From positions 1 through 41,736 of the IMG/VR virus record IMGVR_UViG_3300033571_024423: a DNA stretch of 41,736 bases; one strand, 5' to 3'. A program made the position numbers and the translations under genes. This document shows, piece after piece, positions 32,641 to 41,736 of the stretch (position 1 is the stretch's first letter; each line of letters opens with the position of its first letter). Below the pieces are notes generated by a model. The model ran no database searches. It had not been told where the DNA came from and was given only the letters and a program-made list of their open reading frames with translations. This stretch comes from a virus.

Positions 32641-33840
32641 ATGGATTCGCGCACGATACTCCTCGACCCGGCTTCTTCCTCCGCCGACCGAACTTTTTTC
32701 CGCATTCCACAGGGGATGAAGTTCTATGCTAGCAAGGTGCGCTTACTCAACTTCAATATCTTGAACAATCAGCAGCAGCCCATTTACTTTGGCCCTCGAG
32801 GTATTTATCAACTCGTCCGCAAAATCTCGCTTCTCTCGCTGGGTGGAACGGAAATTGATCGTATTCAACAGATGGATCTCCTTGCCATTAAAATGCTTCA
32901 TTTGTCCAACTCGTCCCAGTATTCTTTAGCGCGCGAGTTGATGCAAAATATGTGCGTGTCTGTTACTGCGCCTTCTTCTTCCCAGATCGAACTGACCGAA
33001 GAGCAGGGCAAAGGCGATGCCACCAAAATTCAAGCCTACATTGATATCACCTTTGCTTTGGCTTACCTTCGATCCCGCAACATTTGCGACGAAGGCTACA
33101 CCCTCCAGATCGAGTGGGAAACCGATCCTCTTCTCTCAGGTATCCCTGGTGGCTACACCTTTAGCACCTTCCCTTGTTTAGCTCTTGATGAATGTCTTAC
33201 GGGTCAACCCGCCGACTCGGGCAGTGAATTCGTTTTCACCACCACTGTCGGTGATCGCCTCTTCGTGCCTACCGTGGATTCCAGCGGCAACACCATCCAG
33301 CTTCAAGTAAGGTTGAATGCTTTCTTCAATCAATACTTAAGCAATTTTTACTGGTCTTTGGATTATGATCCGGCGACAAATACCTCCGCAAATCCTTACC
33401 ATTTGGCTTATGCTGCGCCGCAATCGCAGATGGAGTTGGTCGTCGATGGCCGCAAGATAATGATCTGGAAGGGCGTGGACACAGATGCGAAAAAACTGGC
33501 GATGCTTGATGACTTCAGCGGTGATGTCTGCTTACCCGGCTACGCACCCGCGCTCTGGGGTGTCGGATCTTCTTTACCCGGCTACGCCACTGGCACGCAG
33601 TATGGTCTCACCAACCCTAACACCGGTGTCTTAATGAACGGCACAATGTCTTATGGGTGCATCAAAATCGAACAGTTTGTCCAAATTGATCTCTCGGTTT
33701 ACTATTCCTTCCTTGGCACTGGCGGCTCTTACGATCAACCCTGCTTCTTGAACTACTTCGCCGAAGTGCTTCGCTCCTACAATAAGGACACCGATATGGT
33801 TTCTTTTTTAACTGAACGCAAAGCACAGATTGAAGCTTAA
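32641..33840 (+). CDS. 399-aa jelly-roll-like capsid protein candidate, right copy
   Basis: Identical to 7897-9096: IDITFALAYLRS followed by YTLQIEWE is the main capsid-like pattern. An AT-rich stem (ATTATA/TATAAT) lies just after the stop, before the 1338-aa gene. Confidence 0.55.
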   Translation: MDSRTILLDPASSSADRTFFRIPQGMKFYASKVRLLNFNILNNQQQPIYFGPRGIYQLVRKISLLSLGGTEIDRIQQMDLLAIKMLHLSNSSQYSLARELMQNMCVSVTAPSSSQIELTEEQGKGDATKIQAYIDITFALAYLRSRNICDEGYTLQIEWETDPLLSGIPGGYTFSTFPCLALDECLTGQPADSGSEFVFTTTVGDRLFVPTVDSSGNTIQLQVRLNAFFNQYLSNFYWSLDYDPATNTSANPYHLAYAAPQSQMELVVDGRKIMIWKGVDTDAKKLAMLDDFSGDVCLPGYAPALWGVGSSLPGYATGTQYGLTNPNTGVLMNGTMSYGCIKIEQFVQIDLSVYYSFLGTGGSYDQPCFLNYFAEVLRSYNKDTDMVSFLTERKAQIEA

Positions 33841-33873
33841 TTTTATATTATAAATATATAATCATATTATAAA

Positions 33874-36800
33874 ATGAGTAAAGGGCAACCGCCTCCTGAA
33901 CCTATTCCACAATCGACTGTATTAGCATTACAAGCTTGGAAAGATAAATATAAGATATCTAATTCTTCATGGGAAACCAAACTGAATGAAGCTGTCACAG
34001 TCAATCCTGCCGATAGTGTTTTTGTTAAAGCATCTTTTATCGATACGCGAGGCACGGCTTCAGGCAACATTGATTTAGCCGTTGATACCGAAATATCACT
34101 AGAGTATTATTTCTACTGGATCCATACTTTTAATGCTTGTGATCCGAGCGGCCTCGTGCAATATCCAACTACACCGGATGCCTCCTATAATTTAAATCAG
34201 CAAGTTTTAGTCGGTGGCCCCGCGGGTTATATCATAAATAATCAAGCCCAGCCAGATATACCCGGCTATTATGCTTATAACTACAGTGGTTCTGATGGTA
34301 AGTATGCGGCTACTAATTTAAATGACGCAGATGCCTTGCCGTACTTGGTATATATGAGCAGTAATGAATCGCCAGTAGCGCCGATTGTTGGGCCCTCTAT
34401 AGATGCTTTGGTCATAGATGTTGGTGTTATTTATATCATAACCGTTATCGGCTTAACGATCAACTGGGAGTATGCTGGGGTAACTGGTGCTAATTACAAC
34501 AAACTGCCCGCCGGCTGGGATTTGAATACCAGTTATTTCACCGCCACCAACAACCCGTATTATAATTTGCCTACATCGGCTTTTATTCCAGCTGCCTTGG
34601 CTGCGCCCCTGCCCTACATCACTTATATTATCACAAATGTGGGAGCTACCGATTGGGTGGCCATTGACCCCGGCCTCGCTAGTAATGTTATTCCGGCTAC
34701 GCAGATGGTTAATGGTGGTCGCTATTCTATTGTGTCCCTCGGCACTTTGGATTATACTTTTTACGGGGCTGATGAAAATCAGGTTGGTTTAGTTTTTACG
34801 GCAACCGTTAATCCGCCCGCCTTACCGCCGGCTTTTCCACAAACGATTACTACCGCAATTTTTAAGGCTAATGTCGGAACTTGGTTTACTAATGCTGGTG
34901 GTAATACTTTTGGTTCTGACCCCGCCGATACTTTAAATGTGGTGATTGATATGGACGCAACTACAGGGGCTTTAACTTTGGGTTCTATATCGGGCGCTGG
35001 GCAGTGGTTAAGCAGTTCTGGTGGTAAAGTTATTGGAACTTGGTCTATCCCCGGATCTTACTTTGGATTTAATGAAGGCACGCCTAACGCCTCCGCTTTT
35101 GTTACGCTTACCGGTTTTACTGCTACTACTAGCGGTCTTTCTGTTTCAAATTTAAGCACTGGAGTTTCATATACAGTTTTGACCACAGGTGCCGAGGACG
35201 GTTCTGATCCACAATTTACTTGGAATATGGTGGGAACTTTTCCTACGGCTCAATCTACCGCTATGTCTCCTGATGCTAATTATCAAATTATTGCGCCTTT
35301 AACCGGTGTGGATTTTGTAAGCACGCAAGATGGCGGTAGAGTCAGCGAAATTTTTGTATGTCAAGAGGGGAATATTTTAAGTCAGGTGATTACGCTAGAC
35401 GGTAGCACAAACCCTACGATTGGGGCTATATGTACTTTGATAGATCAGACTGGTTTTGATTATATGCCCGAGTTGGTTAATACTTATGAGGCGGGTATTA
35501 ATATCGAGGTTCAATATACAAACAATATCGGTGTTTGGTATTATTTTGTTTATGAGGGCGGTGATATTTATTCCGTATTGGGAACGGGTGATAACGCCGG
35601 TTCGCCTTTCAGCGACCAATCAGTTCCAGCACAAATATTAACACTAACAATTCCTCCCAGAACCATTGGTGCTTTGGCGGAAACACAATTTCAGTCAGCA
35701 TGGAACCCTGACCCTAAAACTAATGGCGGGTTTGATTATGGTAATGTTTGGTCTATGACCTCTGTTAATCCGCCTCCGCAACCCCAGCAACTTATTGTTT
35801 TTAATGGCGTTGGTGAAGTTTTTACCGCAACTGCTGCTTATACTGGTGCTGGAACTACGGCTACGGTGGAGGGTTTTACTCTTACTACGGCTACGCTTAC
35901 CGGCACGGGCTATATTAACGGCACTGTGGAATCGTCCGTTATTGAGGTTGGCACCGTTGTTCACGCCATCAATCCCGACCCCGGACTACCCACCGATAAT
36001 GCTGGCCGAGCCGATGTTTCCGAATTACAAGCCGGTAGTTCTATTTACCAACAATACGACGGCTATGTCGCCACTTATGTTCCGCCTACCACCAAATTTG
36101 AAACGCGACCCGTAAAAAAGAAATGGTCTATGACGATTCCCAAGGGTTCTTATAACCCGAATTATCTGGCCGAGTTGATCTCTCGAAATATGTCCAAACA
36201 AAAGATCAAAAGAGTTAACAATGTCAAAGGTGGGCCTTTTTCCAAACAAGCCGCGCAATCTACACTCACCGTGCCCACCGACAGCGTTTATAGCAATGTG
36301 CCCGGCTTACCTGTCTGGGCGAATCCCAGCGGAGGCGGTGCCAATACTTTCTTTGATTCGAAAGATCCAGCTGTGTATACCATTCCACCGCTTTCTTACA
36401 ATTATAATCTACCGCCCGACAATGCTGATGATATGCCCTTCCTTTTCTGCCCCGCAATGAACAGCACGATCCTTAGCACCGATACTACGGCAAATCCGAC
36501 CGGCTCCAACAACAATTTTATTTGGGCTGAAATACCCCACCCAAACGCTAACGGCCTCAACAATCTACCGCAACCTTCTTGGTATGTCAATCTGGTGCCG
36601 CTTTGCAAAGATGTCAAATCCGTCTCGCCCACATTGGAAACCATAAATGTCAGCGCCTTTGACGGCAATTATTCCATTCTGCCTTTTTATTCACAAAATT
36701 CTATAGTTGTAGATGGCGAAACTGTCACAGGCAACAGCGGGGTTTTTCCGATCATGTTTGGCGCTACGCAAACATCTCTCCTTTACAACAACGAAAACAA

Positions 36801-37890
36801 TGGTTTATTCAGCTTCAACTACTTACACAGCCCCATTTATGCTGCACTTTCTTCCGCGTCCACCGACTTGGCTGAAGTAACCGCGCATATGTATACCACG
36901 CAAAAGGTTTCCACCAATATGTCCGGCACCAATTTCTTCACGACCCTGATCGACAAGAAAAGTGGAATACTTTTGAATAAGATGGAGCCAGCTTCTTTTT
37001 GGGAGCAACTCGGATTCGATATTCCAGCACTAACGGTGGATTTAGATACCAAACCCACGGGCGGTTTTGACCAAGGTTTTCAAATGACTTTTAACGAATT
37101 TCAAGCCAAGACGACCGGCGGCTTCTGCGGCAGCAGTAATATCTATAACCCGCTTTTCAAAACCGCCAATTCAGCCGATCAACCCTGCGTGCCCGACACC
37201 GAGTTGATTTATTTAACGGCCGTGCCCGCGGTTGAGCCTTCGGGTAATATTATTACTGCCTACGAACCAAATTTGGTTATCGGCCAATCCTATAAAATTT
37301 ATTATCCGGGTGAAGAATTTTATCAGGACCAAGGTGAAATACTTTACGACTGGTCTTCTGTTGGCGGTCCTAATCTTGGTTCCAATCCCACCGGTTTTGT
37401 TTTTACGGCCACCTCTACGGGTTTTGACCCCAATATAGGGCCGGGCAATACGCCATGGTATGCCGATCCCACCGTTGTCGCCCCTGAAACACCAGTAACT
37501 ACTGATACCCAACTCCAGAATACCTACTTCCAAGTAGAAAATACCAATACATTAAATGCCGTCAGTATTCCTACGGTGAGAGATGCCACCGGCCATTACC
37601 TCGTGGAAATTACGGGCTATAACAGCAACTATATTGACGGCGACTCCAAGTATGAAGTCAAAGCCTTGGTTTCCTCTTACTGGGTTAGCCCTGGTGCCTT
37701 CGTTTCGGTCCCATTCGCTGATACTTATAATTTTTTCGGTAGCGGCGCCCCGCTCACTTTGTCAGCGCTCAAGGTGCGCATCTTGGATCCCTTTACCATG
37801 AAGGAAGCTATTCTTGGTCCTAATTCATCGATCTATCTCCAAGTCAATAAAATGATGACCGAGCAATTTGTTGCGCAAATACCGAATTAA
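33874..37890 (+). CDS. 1338-aa large virion protein, right copy
   Basis: Identical to 3847-7863: FTAT-type repeats near 280-311 and 1137-1180, and a start/end layout shared with the 493-aa protein. ATTATAAA precedes its ATG. Confidence 0.7.
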   Translation: MSKGQPPPEPIPQSTVLALQAWKDKYKISNSSWETKLNEAVTVNPADSVFVKASFIDTRGTASGNIDLAVDTEISLEYYFYWIHTFNACDPSGLVQYPTTPDASYNLNQQVLVGGPAGYIINNQAQPDIPGYYAYNYSGSDGKYAATNLNDADALPYLVYMSSNESPVAPIVGPSIDALVIDVGVIYIITVIGLTINWEYAGVTGANYNKLPAGWDLNTSYFTATNNPYYNLPTSAFIPAALAAPLPYITYIITNVGATDWVAIDPGLASNVIPATQMVNGGRYSIVSLGTLDYTFYGADENQVGLVFTATVNPPALPPAFPQTITTAIFKANVGTWFTNAGGNTFGSDPADTLNVVIDMDATTGALTLGSISGAGQWLSSSGGKVIGTWSIPGSYFGFNEGTPNASAFVTLTGFTATTSGLSVSNLSTGVSYTVLTTGAEDGSDPQFTWNMVGTFPTAQSTAMSPDANYQIIAPLTGVDFVSTQDGGRVSEIFVCQEGNILSQVITLDGSTNPTIGAICTLIDQTGFDYMPELVNTYEAGINIEVQYTNNIGVWYYFVYEGGDIYSVLGTGDNAGSPFSDQSVPAQILTLTIPPRTIGALAETQFQSAWNPDPKTNGGFDYGNVWSMTSVNPPPQPQQLIVFNGVGEVFTATAAYTGAGTTATVEGFTLTTATLTGTGYINGTVESSVIEVGTVVHAINPDPGLPTDNAGRADVSELQAGSSIYQQYDGYVATYVPPTTKFETRPVKKKWSMTIPKGSYNPNYLAELISRNMSKQKIKRVNNVKGGPFSKQAAQSTLTVPTDSVYSNVPGLPVWANPSGGGANTFFDSKDPAVYTIPPLSYNYNLPPDNADDMPFLFCPAMNSTILSTDTTANPTGSNNNFIWAEIPHPNANGLNNLPQPSWYVNLVPLCKDVKSVSPTLETINVSAFDGNYSILPFYSQNSIVVDGETVTGNSGVFPIMFGATQTSLLYNNENNGLFSFNYLHSPIYAALSSASTDLAEVTAHMYTTQKVSTNMSGTNFFTTLIDKKSGILLNKMEPASFWEQLGFDIPALTVDLDTKPTGGFDQGFQMTFNEFQAKTTGGFCGSSNIYNPLFKTANSADQPCVPDTELIYLTAVPAVEPSGNIITAYEPNLVIGQSYKIYYPGEEFYQDQGEILYDWSSVGGPNLGSNPTGFVFTATSTGFDPNIGPGNTPWYADPTVVAPETPVTTDTQLQNTYFQVENTNTLNAVSIPTVRDATGHYLVEITGYNSNYIDGDSKYEVKALVSSYWVSPGAFVSVPFADTYNFFGSGAPLTLSALKVRILDPFTMKEAILGPNSSIYLQVNKMMTEQFVAQIPN

Positions 37891-38282
37891 TCAAGTCGCG
37901 CCCCTATAATGGACGAATAGTCCTTATACTCTACTCTTGGCTATACAGCGCATCCGCCAACCCTCCCGCAACCCTACCTGCTACATACTTCTATATATAT
38001 TTATTTATTTTAATATATATATACATAATAAGTAAGGTAATAGAGTAAGGAACCTATATCCTTATCCTGCGGGAGGGTTGGGAGGGATGTATAGTAGTTC
38101 TGGCCATACATTTTACAAACCACCTCATTTATCAAAATATACACATAAATATGAAAAAACCTCTATATTTTAAGCTGGAGTTATAAGGGGGGTCAACCCT
38201 CACTCTCCCTACCCAACCCTCCCAATTTCCATAAATTCATATAAAAGATATTAAATAATCTTTCATATATATATTAAGCCAT
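37891..38282. other. 392-bp non-coding region with G-rich inverted repeats, right copy
   Basis: Mirror of 3455-3846. The central element (38069-38081) can pair with 37957-37969 or with 38212-38223; the G-quadruplex-type run is on the minus strand at 38207-38223. The only frame noted is a 28-codon one without support. Confidence 0.65.
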
Positions 38283-38627
38283 ATGTTCCGATCCAAGGTC
38301 GAAAAAAAAGCAGCTGCCGAGCCAAAACCAAAAAAAACGAAGGAAGAATGGAACGCATATATGAAGCAATACCGGTTGAACAATTTAGAAAAAGTGAAGC
38401 AGATCGAAAAGTGTAAATATTATAAAAAGAACCATAACCTGACGCAGAAACATATCAATATGTTTGGCATCTATTCAGCAGAGGTGGCCCGAATAATAAA
38501 ATCGTATAAATCCATTATTGCGGCGAAGCCGGAGTATCGGGATCTCCTTTTGATTGAAATTTTGGGCGAAACTTTGGACGATAGTGAAATATCGGATAGT
38601 TCGGATGAGGAAAATGAAATAGTTTAG
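38283..38627 (+). CDS. 114-aa charged protein, right copy
   Basis: Identical to 3110-3454: basic N-terminal half, acidic Ser-rich tail, unknown function; directly upstream of the replication gene. Confidence 0.7.
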   Translation: MFRSKVEKKAAAEPKPKKTKEEWNAYMKQYRLNNLEKVKQIEKCKYYKKNHNLTQKHINMFGIYSAEVARIIKSYKSIIAAKPEYRDLLLIEILGETLDDSEISDSSDEENEIV

Positions 38628-38637
38628 GAATTTATAT

Positions 38638-38662
38638 AAAAAAATCATATAAAGATTTTTTT
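38638..38662 (+). terminator. Hairpin after the 114-aa gene, right copy
   Basis: AAAAAAATC / GATTTTTTT with a seven-base loop; mirror of 3075-3099. Confidence 0.45.
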
Positions 38663-38671
38663 TATATTGTG

Positions 38672-38680
38672 TATATATAA
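38672..38680 (+). promoter_or_regulatory. TATATATAA abutting the replication gene ATG, right copy
   Basis: Nine-base element with zero spacing to the ATG at 38681. Confidence 0.6.
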
Positions 38681-40921
38681 ATGGAACCTTATGAGAAATT
38701 GCCTTTAGCGAAAATCAACTACCTCAACAAAATGACATTCGATGAATTTAAACGACACTGTTCATCGTCTTGTAAAAACGAAGCGGAGCGAAAAATCAAA
38801 TATGATATGATGAAGAAATTTTGTCAAGCTAACATAAAGGCCAAGGGCGAAGTTCGACGGATCTATGCCTATACCTTGAAAACGCCGAATGAAGTAGGCG
38901 GGCGCTTGTATTGTGGCAACAGCATTCAAGGGTTGAGTAAACAAATCCGCGGGTTTTTATGTCAAGGTATAATGACCGATATTGATATGAAGAATGCACA
39001 TCCGACCATCGCCCGTTATTTGTGTCACAAAAACAATATAGATTGTCCGAATTTGAGTTATTATATTGAAAATCGTGATCAGATCATTGAGCGTTTTGGA
39101 AATGATGGAAAAACCATATTTTTGAAAGCATTAAATGATGATAAACTCAATAAAAAAGTTAAAGATGATTTTTTCAAAGCATTTGATAAAGAATGTAAAA
39201 ATATTCAAATAGCCATTACTCAATTACCGGAATATAAACATATAGTGGACACAACTCCGCTTGATAAAGCATATAATTGGAATGGATCGGCTTTTAACAG
39301 GATAATGTGTGTATATGAAAATAAAATCTTAAAAGAAGCAATAACAGCATTAAATGCTCGTCAATTAGAAGTAGGGGCATTGATGTTTGATGGGTGTATG
39401 ATATATGGAGATCATTATTCGGATGAATCCATTTTACGAGAGATTGAAGAAAGAGTAAATAGGCTATATGATGGAATAAATATGACATTCACCTATAAAA
39501 GTCATTCAAATGAAATTCAAATGCCCGAAAATGTTGAAGAAGAAGAAGAGCAAAATCAAGATGATTGCTATGATAAAGTCAAAGCTGATTTTGAAAAAAC
39601 ACATGCGAAGATCATAAGCAAAGCGATTTATATCGAAGAACAAGAAAATGATGAAATAGTCATAATGACCCGCAGCAAAATAAAGGATGCCTATGAGCAT
39701 TTGAAATACATTGATTATTCTGGTGAAACGAAAAAAACCAAAAGTTTTATATTGGCATGGTTTAATGATGAAGAGATCCGTCAATACAAAGACATGGGCA
39801 TCTATCCGCCTCCGGCTACTGTTCCAAAAACGATTTATAATTTATGGAAACCTTTTACGGCTAGTAAGTATACTAGTGAATATCAAAAAGATAAAATAGG
39901 TTTACAAAAGTTTTTGAATCATATAAAAATTTTATGCGGAAATGATGAAAAAGTAGCCGAATATTTTATTCAATGGTTAGCGCAAATGTTTCAATATCCA
40001 GCTGTAAAAACGGTAGCACCGACTTTTATTAGTGAAGAGGGTGCTGGTAAAGGAACTTTGTTAGATTTATTGGGATATATTATGGGATCAAAAAAAATAA
40101 TGGAAAGCACAAAACCGTCGCGTGATTGCTGGGGTAATTTCAATTCACCTATGAGTAGTTCGTTTTTTATTAATTTGAATGAAATGTGTAAAAAAGAAGC
40201 CCAAGAAGCCGAAGGACAAATTAAAGGATTAATTACGGATGCTCGTCTGATAATAAATAAAAAGAATCAAGATCCTTATGAAGTAGAGTCATTTCACCGT
40301 TTTTTAATTACAACAAATAACGAAGATCCCATTAATACGCGAAAAGGCGATCGACGCAATATCATCATTCGATCTAGTGATGAAAAGGTGGGTGATATTG
40401 ATTATTTTGTTGATTTACGCGCAACTTTCAAACAAGTGCGGACGCAACGGACAATTTATGATTATTTGATGAGTATTGAAGGAATGGATAAGTTCCACAG
40501 CATTCCACGGCCTCAAACAGAGTATCAAGAGGATATGAAAGATATGAAAAGAAGTTTGTATGACCGCTGGGTGGAAGATTTGGCGAGAGAAAAAGAAGAT
40601 GAACAAGAATTAGAATTTTATGGTGAAAAGCAGTGCGATGATTTCAAACGATGGATGGCGAAAAACTCGATCACAAATTTTGAAACAAATTCAATAAAGA
40701 TGGCACTGGCGATCAAGCGCTTAAAAATACCGGGTATTGAAACAGGAGTTCGAGGTGGAACCAAAGGAAATAAAACAGTTTATAATATTCCCGCATTGAA
40801 GGCGCATTATCTCATAGGTGTGCAAATATTAACCTTGGTGGAAGAAGAACCGGAGAAAATATTAAAACCATTAGAAAAAGGCGATCAATTAATAACGAAT
40901 TTCATTGGATTGCCGAATTAA
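38681..40921 (+). CDS. TV-Pol-like polymerase/SF3 helicase, right copy
   Basis: Identical to 816-3056. Polymerase motifs TDIDMKNAHP (99-108) and MFDGCMI (235-241); helicase Walker A SEEGAGKGT (451-459), Walker B INLNE (497-501), sensor ITTNN (543-547). Confidence 0.88.
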   Translation: MEPYEKLPLAKINYLNKMTFDEFKRHCSSSCKNEAERKIKYDMMKKFCQANIKAKGEVRRIYAYTLKTPNEVGGRLYCGNSIQGLSKQIRGFLCQGIMTDIDMKNAHPTIARYLCHKNNIDCPNLSYYIENRDQIIERFGNDGKTIFLKALNDDKLNKKVKDDFFKAFDKECKNIQIAITQLPEYKHIVDTTPLDKAYNWNGSAFNRIMCVYENKILKEAITALNARQLEVGALMFDGCMIYGDHYSDESILREIEERVNRLYDGINMTFTYKSHSNEIQMPENVEEEEEQNQDDCYDKVKADFEKTHAKIISKAIYIEEQENDEIVIMTRSKIKDAYEHLKYIDYSGETKKTKSFILAWFNDEEIRQYKDMGIYPPPATVPKTIYNLWKPFTASKYTSEYQKDKIGLQKFLNHIKILCGNDEKVAEYFIQWLAQMFQYPAVKTVAPTFISEEGAGKGTLLDLLGYIMGSKKIMESTKPSRDCWGNFNSPMSSSFFINLNEMCKKEAQEAEGQIKGLITDARLIINKKNQDPYEVESFHRFLITTNNEDPINTRKGDRRNIIIRSSDEKVGDIDYFVDLRATFKQVRTQRTIYDYLMSIEGMDKFHSIPRPQTEYQEDMKDMKRSLYDRWVEDLAREKEDEQELEFYGEKQCDDFKRWMAKNSITNFETNSIKMALAIKRLKIPGIETGVRGGTKGNKTVYNIPALKAHYLIGVQILTLVEEEPEKILKPLEKGDQLITNFIGLPN

Positions 40922-40955
40922 TTATATTTAGGGGGTTTTTTAACTTAAATATAAT
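40921..40955 (+). terminator. Hairpin overlapping the replication gene stop, right copy
   Basis: ATTATATTTA / TAAATATAAT around a 15-base loop; mirror of 782-816. Confidence 0.5.
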
Positions 40956-40970
40956 ATAGTGGTATAGTAC

Positions 40971-41201
40971 ATGGATATTATTGCGAAAACGATAGATTTG
41001 GAAACATTTGCCTACGAATGCCCTGTTTGCTGGACGATGTATAAAAAGAATGGTGAGCCGTCGCTGCGAGCGAAACGAGTCATTCATCGACATGGATCAG
41101 GTGGATCGTTAGTGAATCGAGTGGAGAGCCGTGGTTCACATTGTAAAGATCACCAGCATAATATAGAGATCCATATAACTGACGAAACTAAAAGAACATA
41201 A
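40971..41201 (+). CDS. 76-aa zinc-binding protein (CPVC type), right copy
   Basis: Identical to 536-766: CPVCW at 18-22, HRHGSGG and a late HC-x3-H cluster; of a type seen in giant viruses. Confidence 0.8.
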   Translation: MDIIAKTIDLETFAYECPVCWTMYKKNGEPSLRAKRVIHRHGSGGSLVNRVESRGSHCKDHQHNIEIHITDETKRT

Positions 41202-41203
41202 AA

Positions 41204-41233
41204 TTATACATTTATAAAAATATAAATGTGTAA
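41204..41233 (+). terminator. Hairpin just after the 76-aa gene, right copy
   Basis: ACATTTATA-AAAA-TATAAATGT with further pairs outside; mirror of 504-533. Confidence 0.6.
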
Positions 41234-41290
41234 ATGCGGATCTTGCTTTTTCTGTTTAATAAAATCAAAACCGATAAAGTCATTAAACAA

Positions 41291-41298
41291 AAAATTGA
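41291..41298 (+). promoter_or_regulatory. AAAATTGA motif of the zinc-finger gene, right copy
   Basis: Starts 44 bp before the ATG at 41335. Confidence 0.7.
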
Positions 41299-41334
41299 AA
41301 TGATTTAGAAATAATTATCTAAACAAATATAAAA

Positions 41335-41736
41335 TGGCCGAAAAGAAAACTGCTGATTTGAAAAAATACCAAGCTGACTATGCGAAAGCGCATCCGCGCG
41401 ACAACAGTGAGTATATGAAAGATTATATAAAAAAGGCCGAGGATGTCGAGTGTCCGGTGTGCAAAGCCGCAGGAACGCCAGGCCATTTTAAAACATATGC
41501 CAAGTATCGCCACGATGCGACGAAAAAACACAAAACAGCAGAATTACTGCTGGAGGCCAAAAACGAATTGGCCAAAAGACAGAAACAAGAAGAAGAAGCG
41601 CAGGCCAAAGCTTTAGCAAAAGAAGATAAAAAGCGAACAATCCGGATCAAGAAAAAGAAGCCATCAGAAAAGAAAGAAGAAAAGAAAGTGGAAAAGAAAG
41701 AAGAAAAGAAAGTGGAAAAGAAAGAAGAAAAGAAAG
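41335..41736 (+). CDS. Truncated zinc-finger protein, right copy (3' end missing)
   Basis: Identical to 1-402: CPVC at 40-43 with H60 and H66, then a Lys/Glu-rich repeat tail that runs off the window end in an open frame. Confidence 0.75.
41667..41736. repeat. 24-bp tandem repeat at right outer end
   Basis: Mirror of 1-70, encoding KKEEKKVE repeats; the assembly ends inside it. Confidence 0.9.

Larger units (their letters stand above)
1..41736. repeat. Window-wide perfect inverted repeat (two 20,868-bp arms)
   Basis: Base i on one strand equals the complement of base 41737-i. Every open reading frame on the left has an identical partner at the mirrored position on the opposite strand, and all intergenic stretches I compared (centre, ends, promoters, hairpins) are also exact. 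There is no unique spacer at the centre: the arms meet at CAAT|ATTG at 20868/20869. It could be a replicative head-to-head dimer, read-through of a covalently closed hairpin end, or a fold-back artefact. Genes are described in full for the left arm; right-arm entries are their copies. Confidence 0.98.

Noticed and set aside
38083-38169. 28-codon frame in the 392-bp non-coding region
   Set aside because: Too short, no promoter-type motif and unremarkable product.
1-41736. Two different but related viruses joined head to head
   Set aside because: The arms are identical wherever compared; two strains would differ.

Overview
The window is one perfect inverted repeat. Base i pairs with base 41737-i, and the centre lies between 20868 and 20869. 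It therefore holds two head-to-head copies of one 20,868-bp unit. Every gene pair I compared is identical in length and protein sequence, and so were the intergenic stretches I checked. It may be a replication or concatemer junction, a read-through of a closed hairpin end, or a fold-back sequencing or amplification artefact. Sequence alone cannot decide. The two outer ends break inside one open reading frame, in a 24-bp repeat, so the unit is incomplete.

The unit looks like a small eukaryotic DNA virus of the polinton-like virus/virophage sphere. The evidence is a fusion of a TV-Pol-type polymerase with a superfamily 3 helicase, several large beta-rich proteins that look like jelly-roll capsid and spike proteins, a GIY-YIG nuclease with a terminal zinc finger, an HNH-AP2 nuclease, and a 76-residue zinc-binding protein of a type common in giant algal and mimivirus-like genomes. 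No tRNA, rRNA, RNA polymerase, integrase, family B polymerase, packaging ATPase or maturation protease is visible.

Layout of one unit, from outer end to centre (left arm 1-20868; the right arm is the mirror): truncated zinc-finger gene, 76-aa zinc protein, TV-Pol/SF3 replication protein, 114-aa charged protein, a 392-bp non-coding region with competing inverted repeats, a 1338-aa virion protein, a 399-aa capsid-like protein, GIY-YIG nuclease, a 389-aa capsid-like protein, HNH nuclease (opposite strand), a 159-aa charged protein, a 769-aa candidate major capsid protein, a 428-aa Ala-rich protein with a hydrophobic tail, and a 493-aa spike-like protein. Next comes an oppositely oriented block (455-aa fibre-like protein and four microproteins, one a membrane protein), then two DNA adenine methyltransferases, then a non-coding centre with G-rich 13-bp repeats.

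The control signals form two classes. Three genes (HNH, GIY-YIG and the truncated zinc-finger gene) carry the octamer AAAATTGA, the mimivirus early-promoter motif, 34-44 bp before the start codon. Four genes (the replication protein, the 769-aa and 389-aa capsid-like proteins and the 493-aa protein) have TATATATAA directly touching the ATG, and several others have shorter versions. Several stop codons are followed at once by a hairpin, as in mimivirus transcripts. With no RNA polymerase gene visible, this suggests a virus or satellite that uses a mimivirus-like (Imitervirales) transcription system, probably by co-infecting a protist or alga. That is inference.
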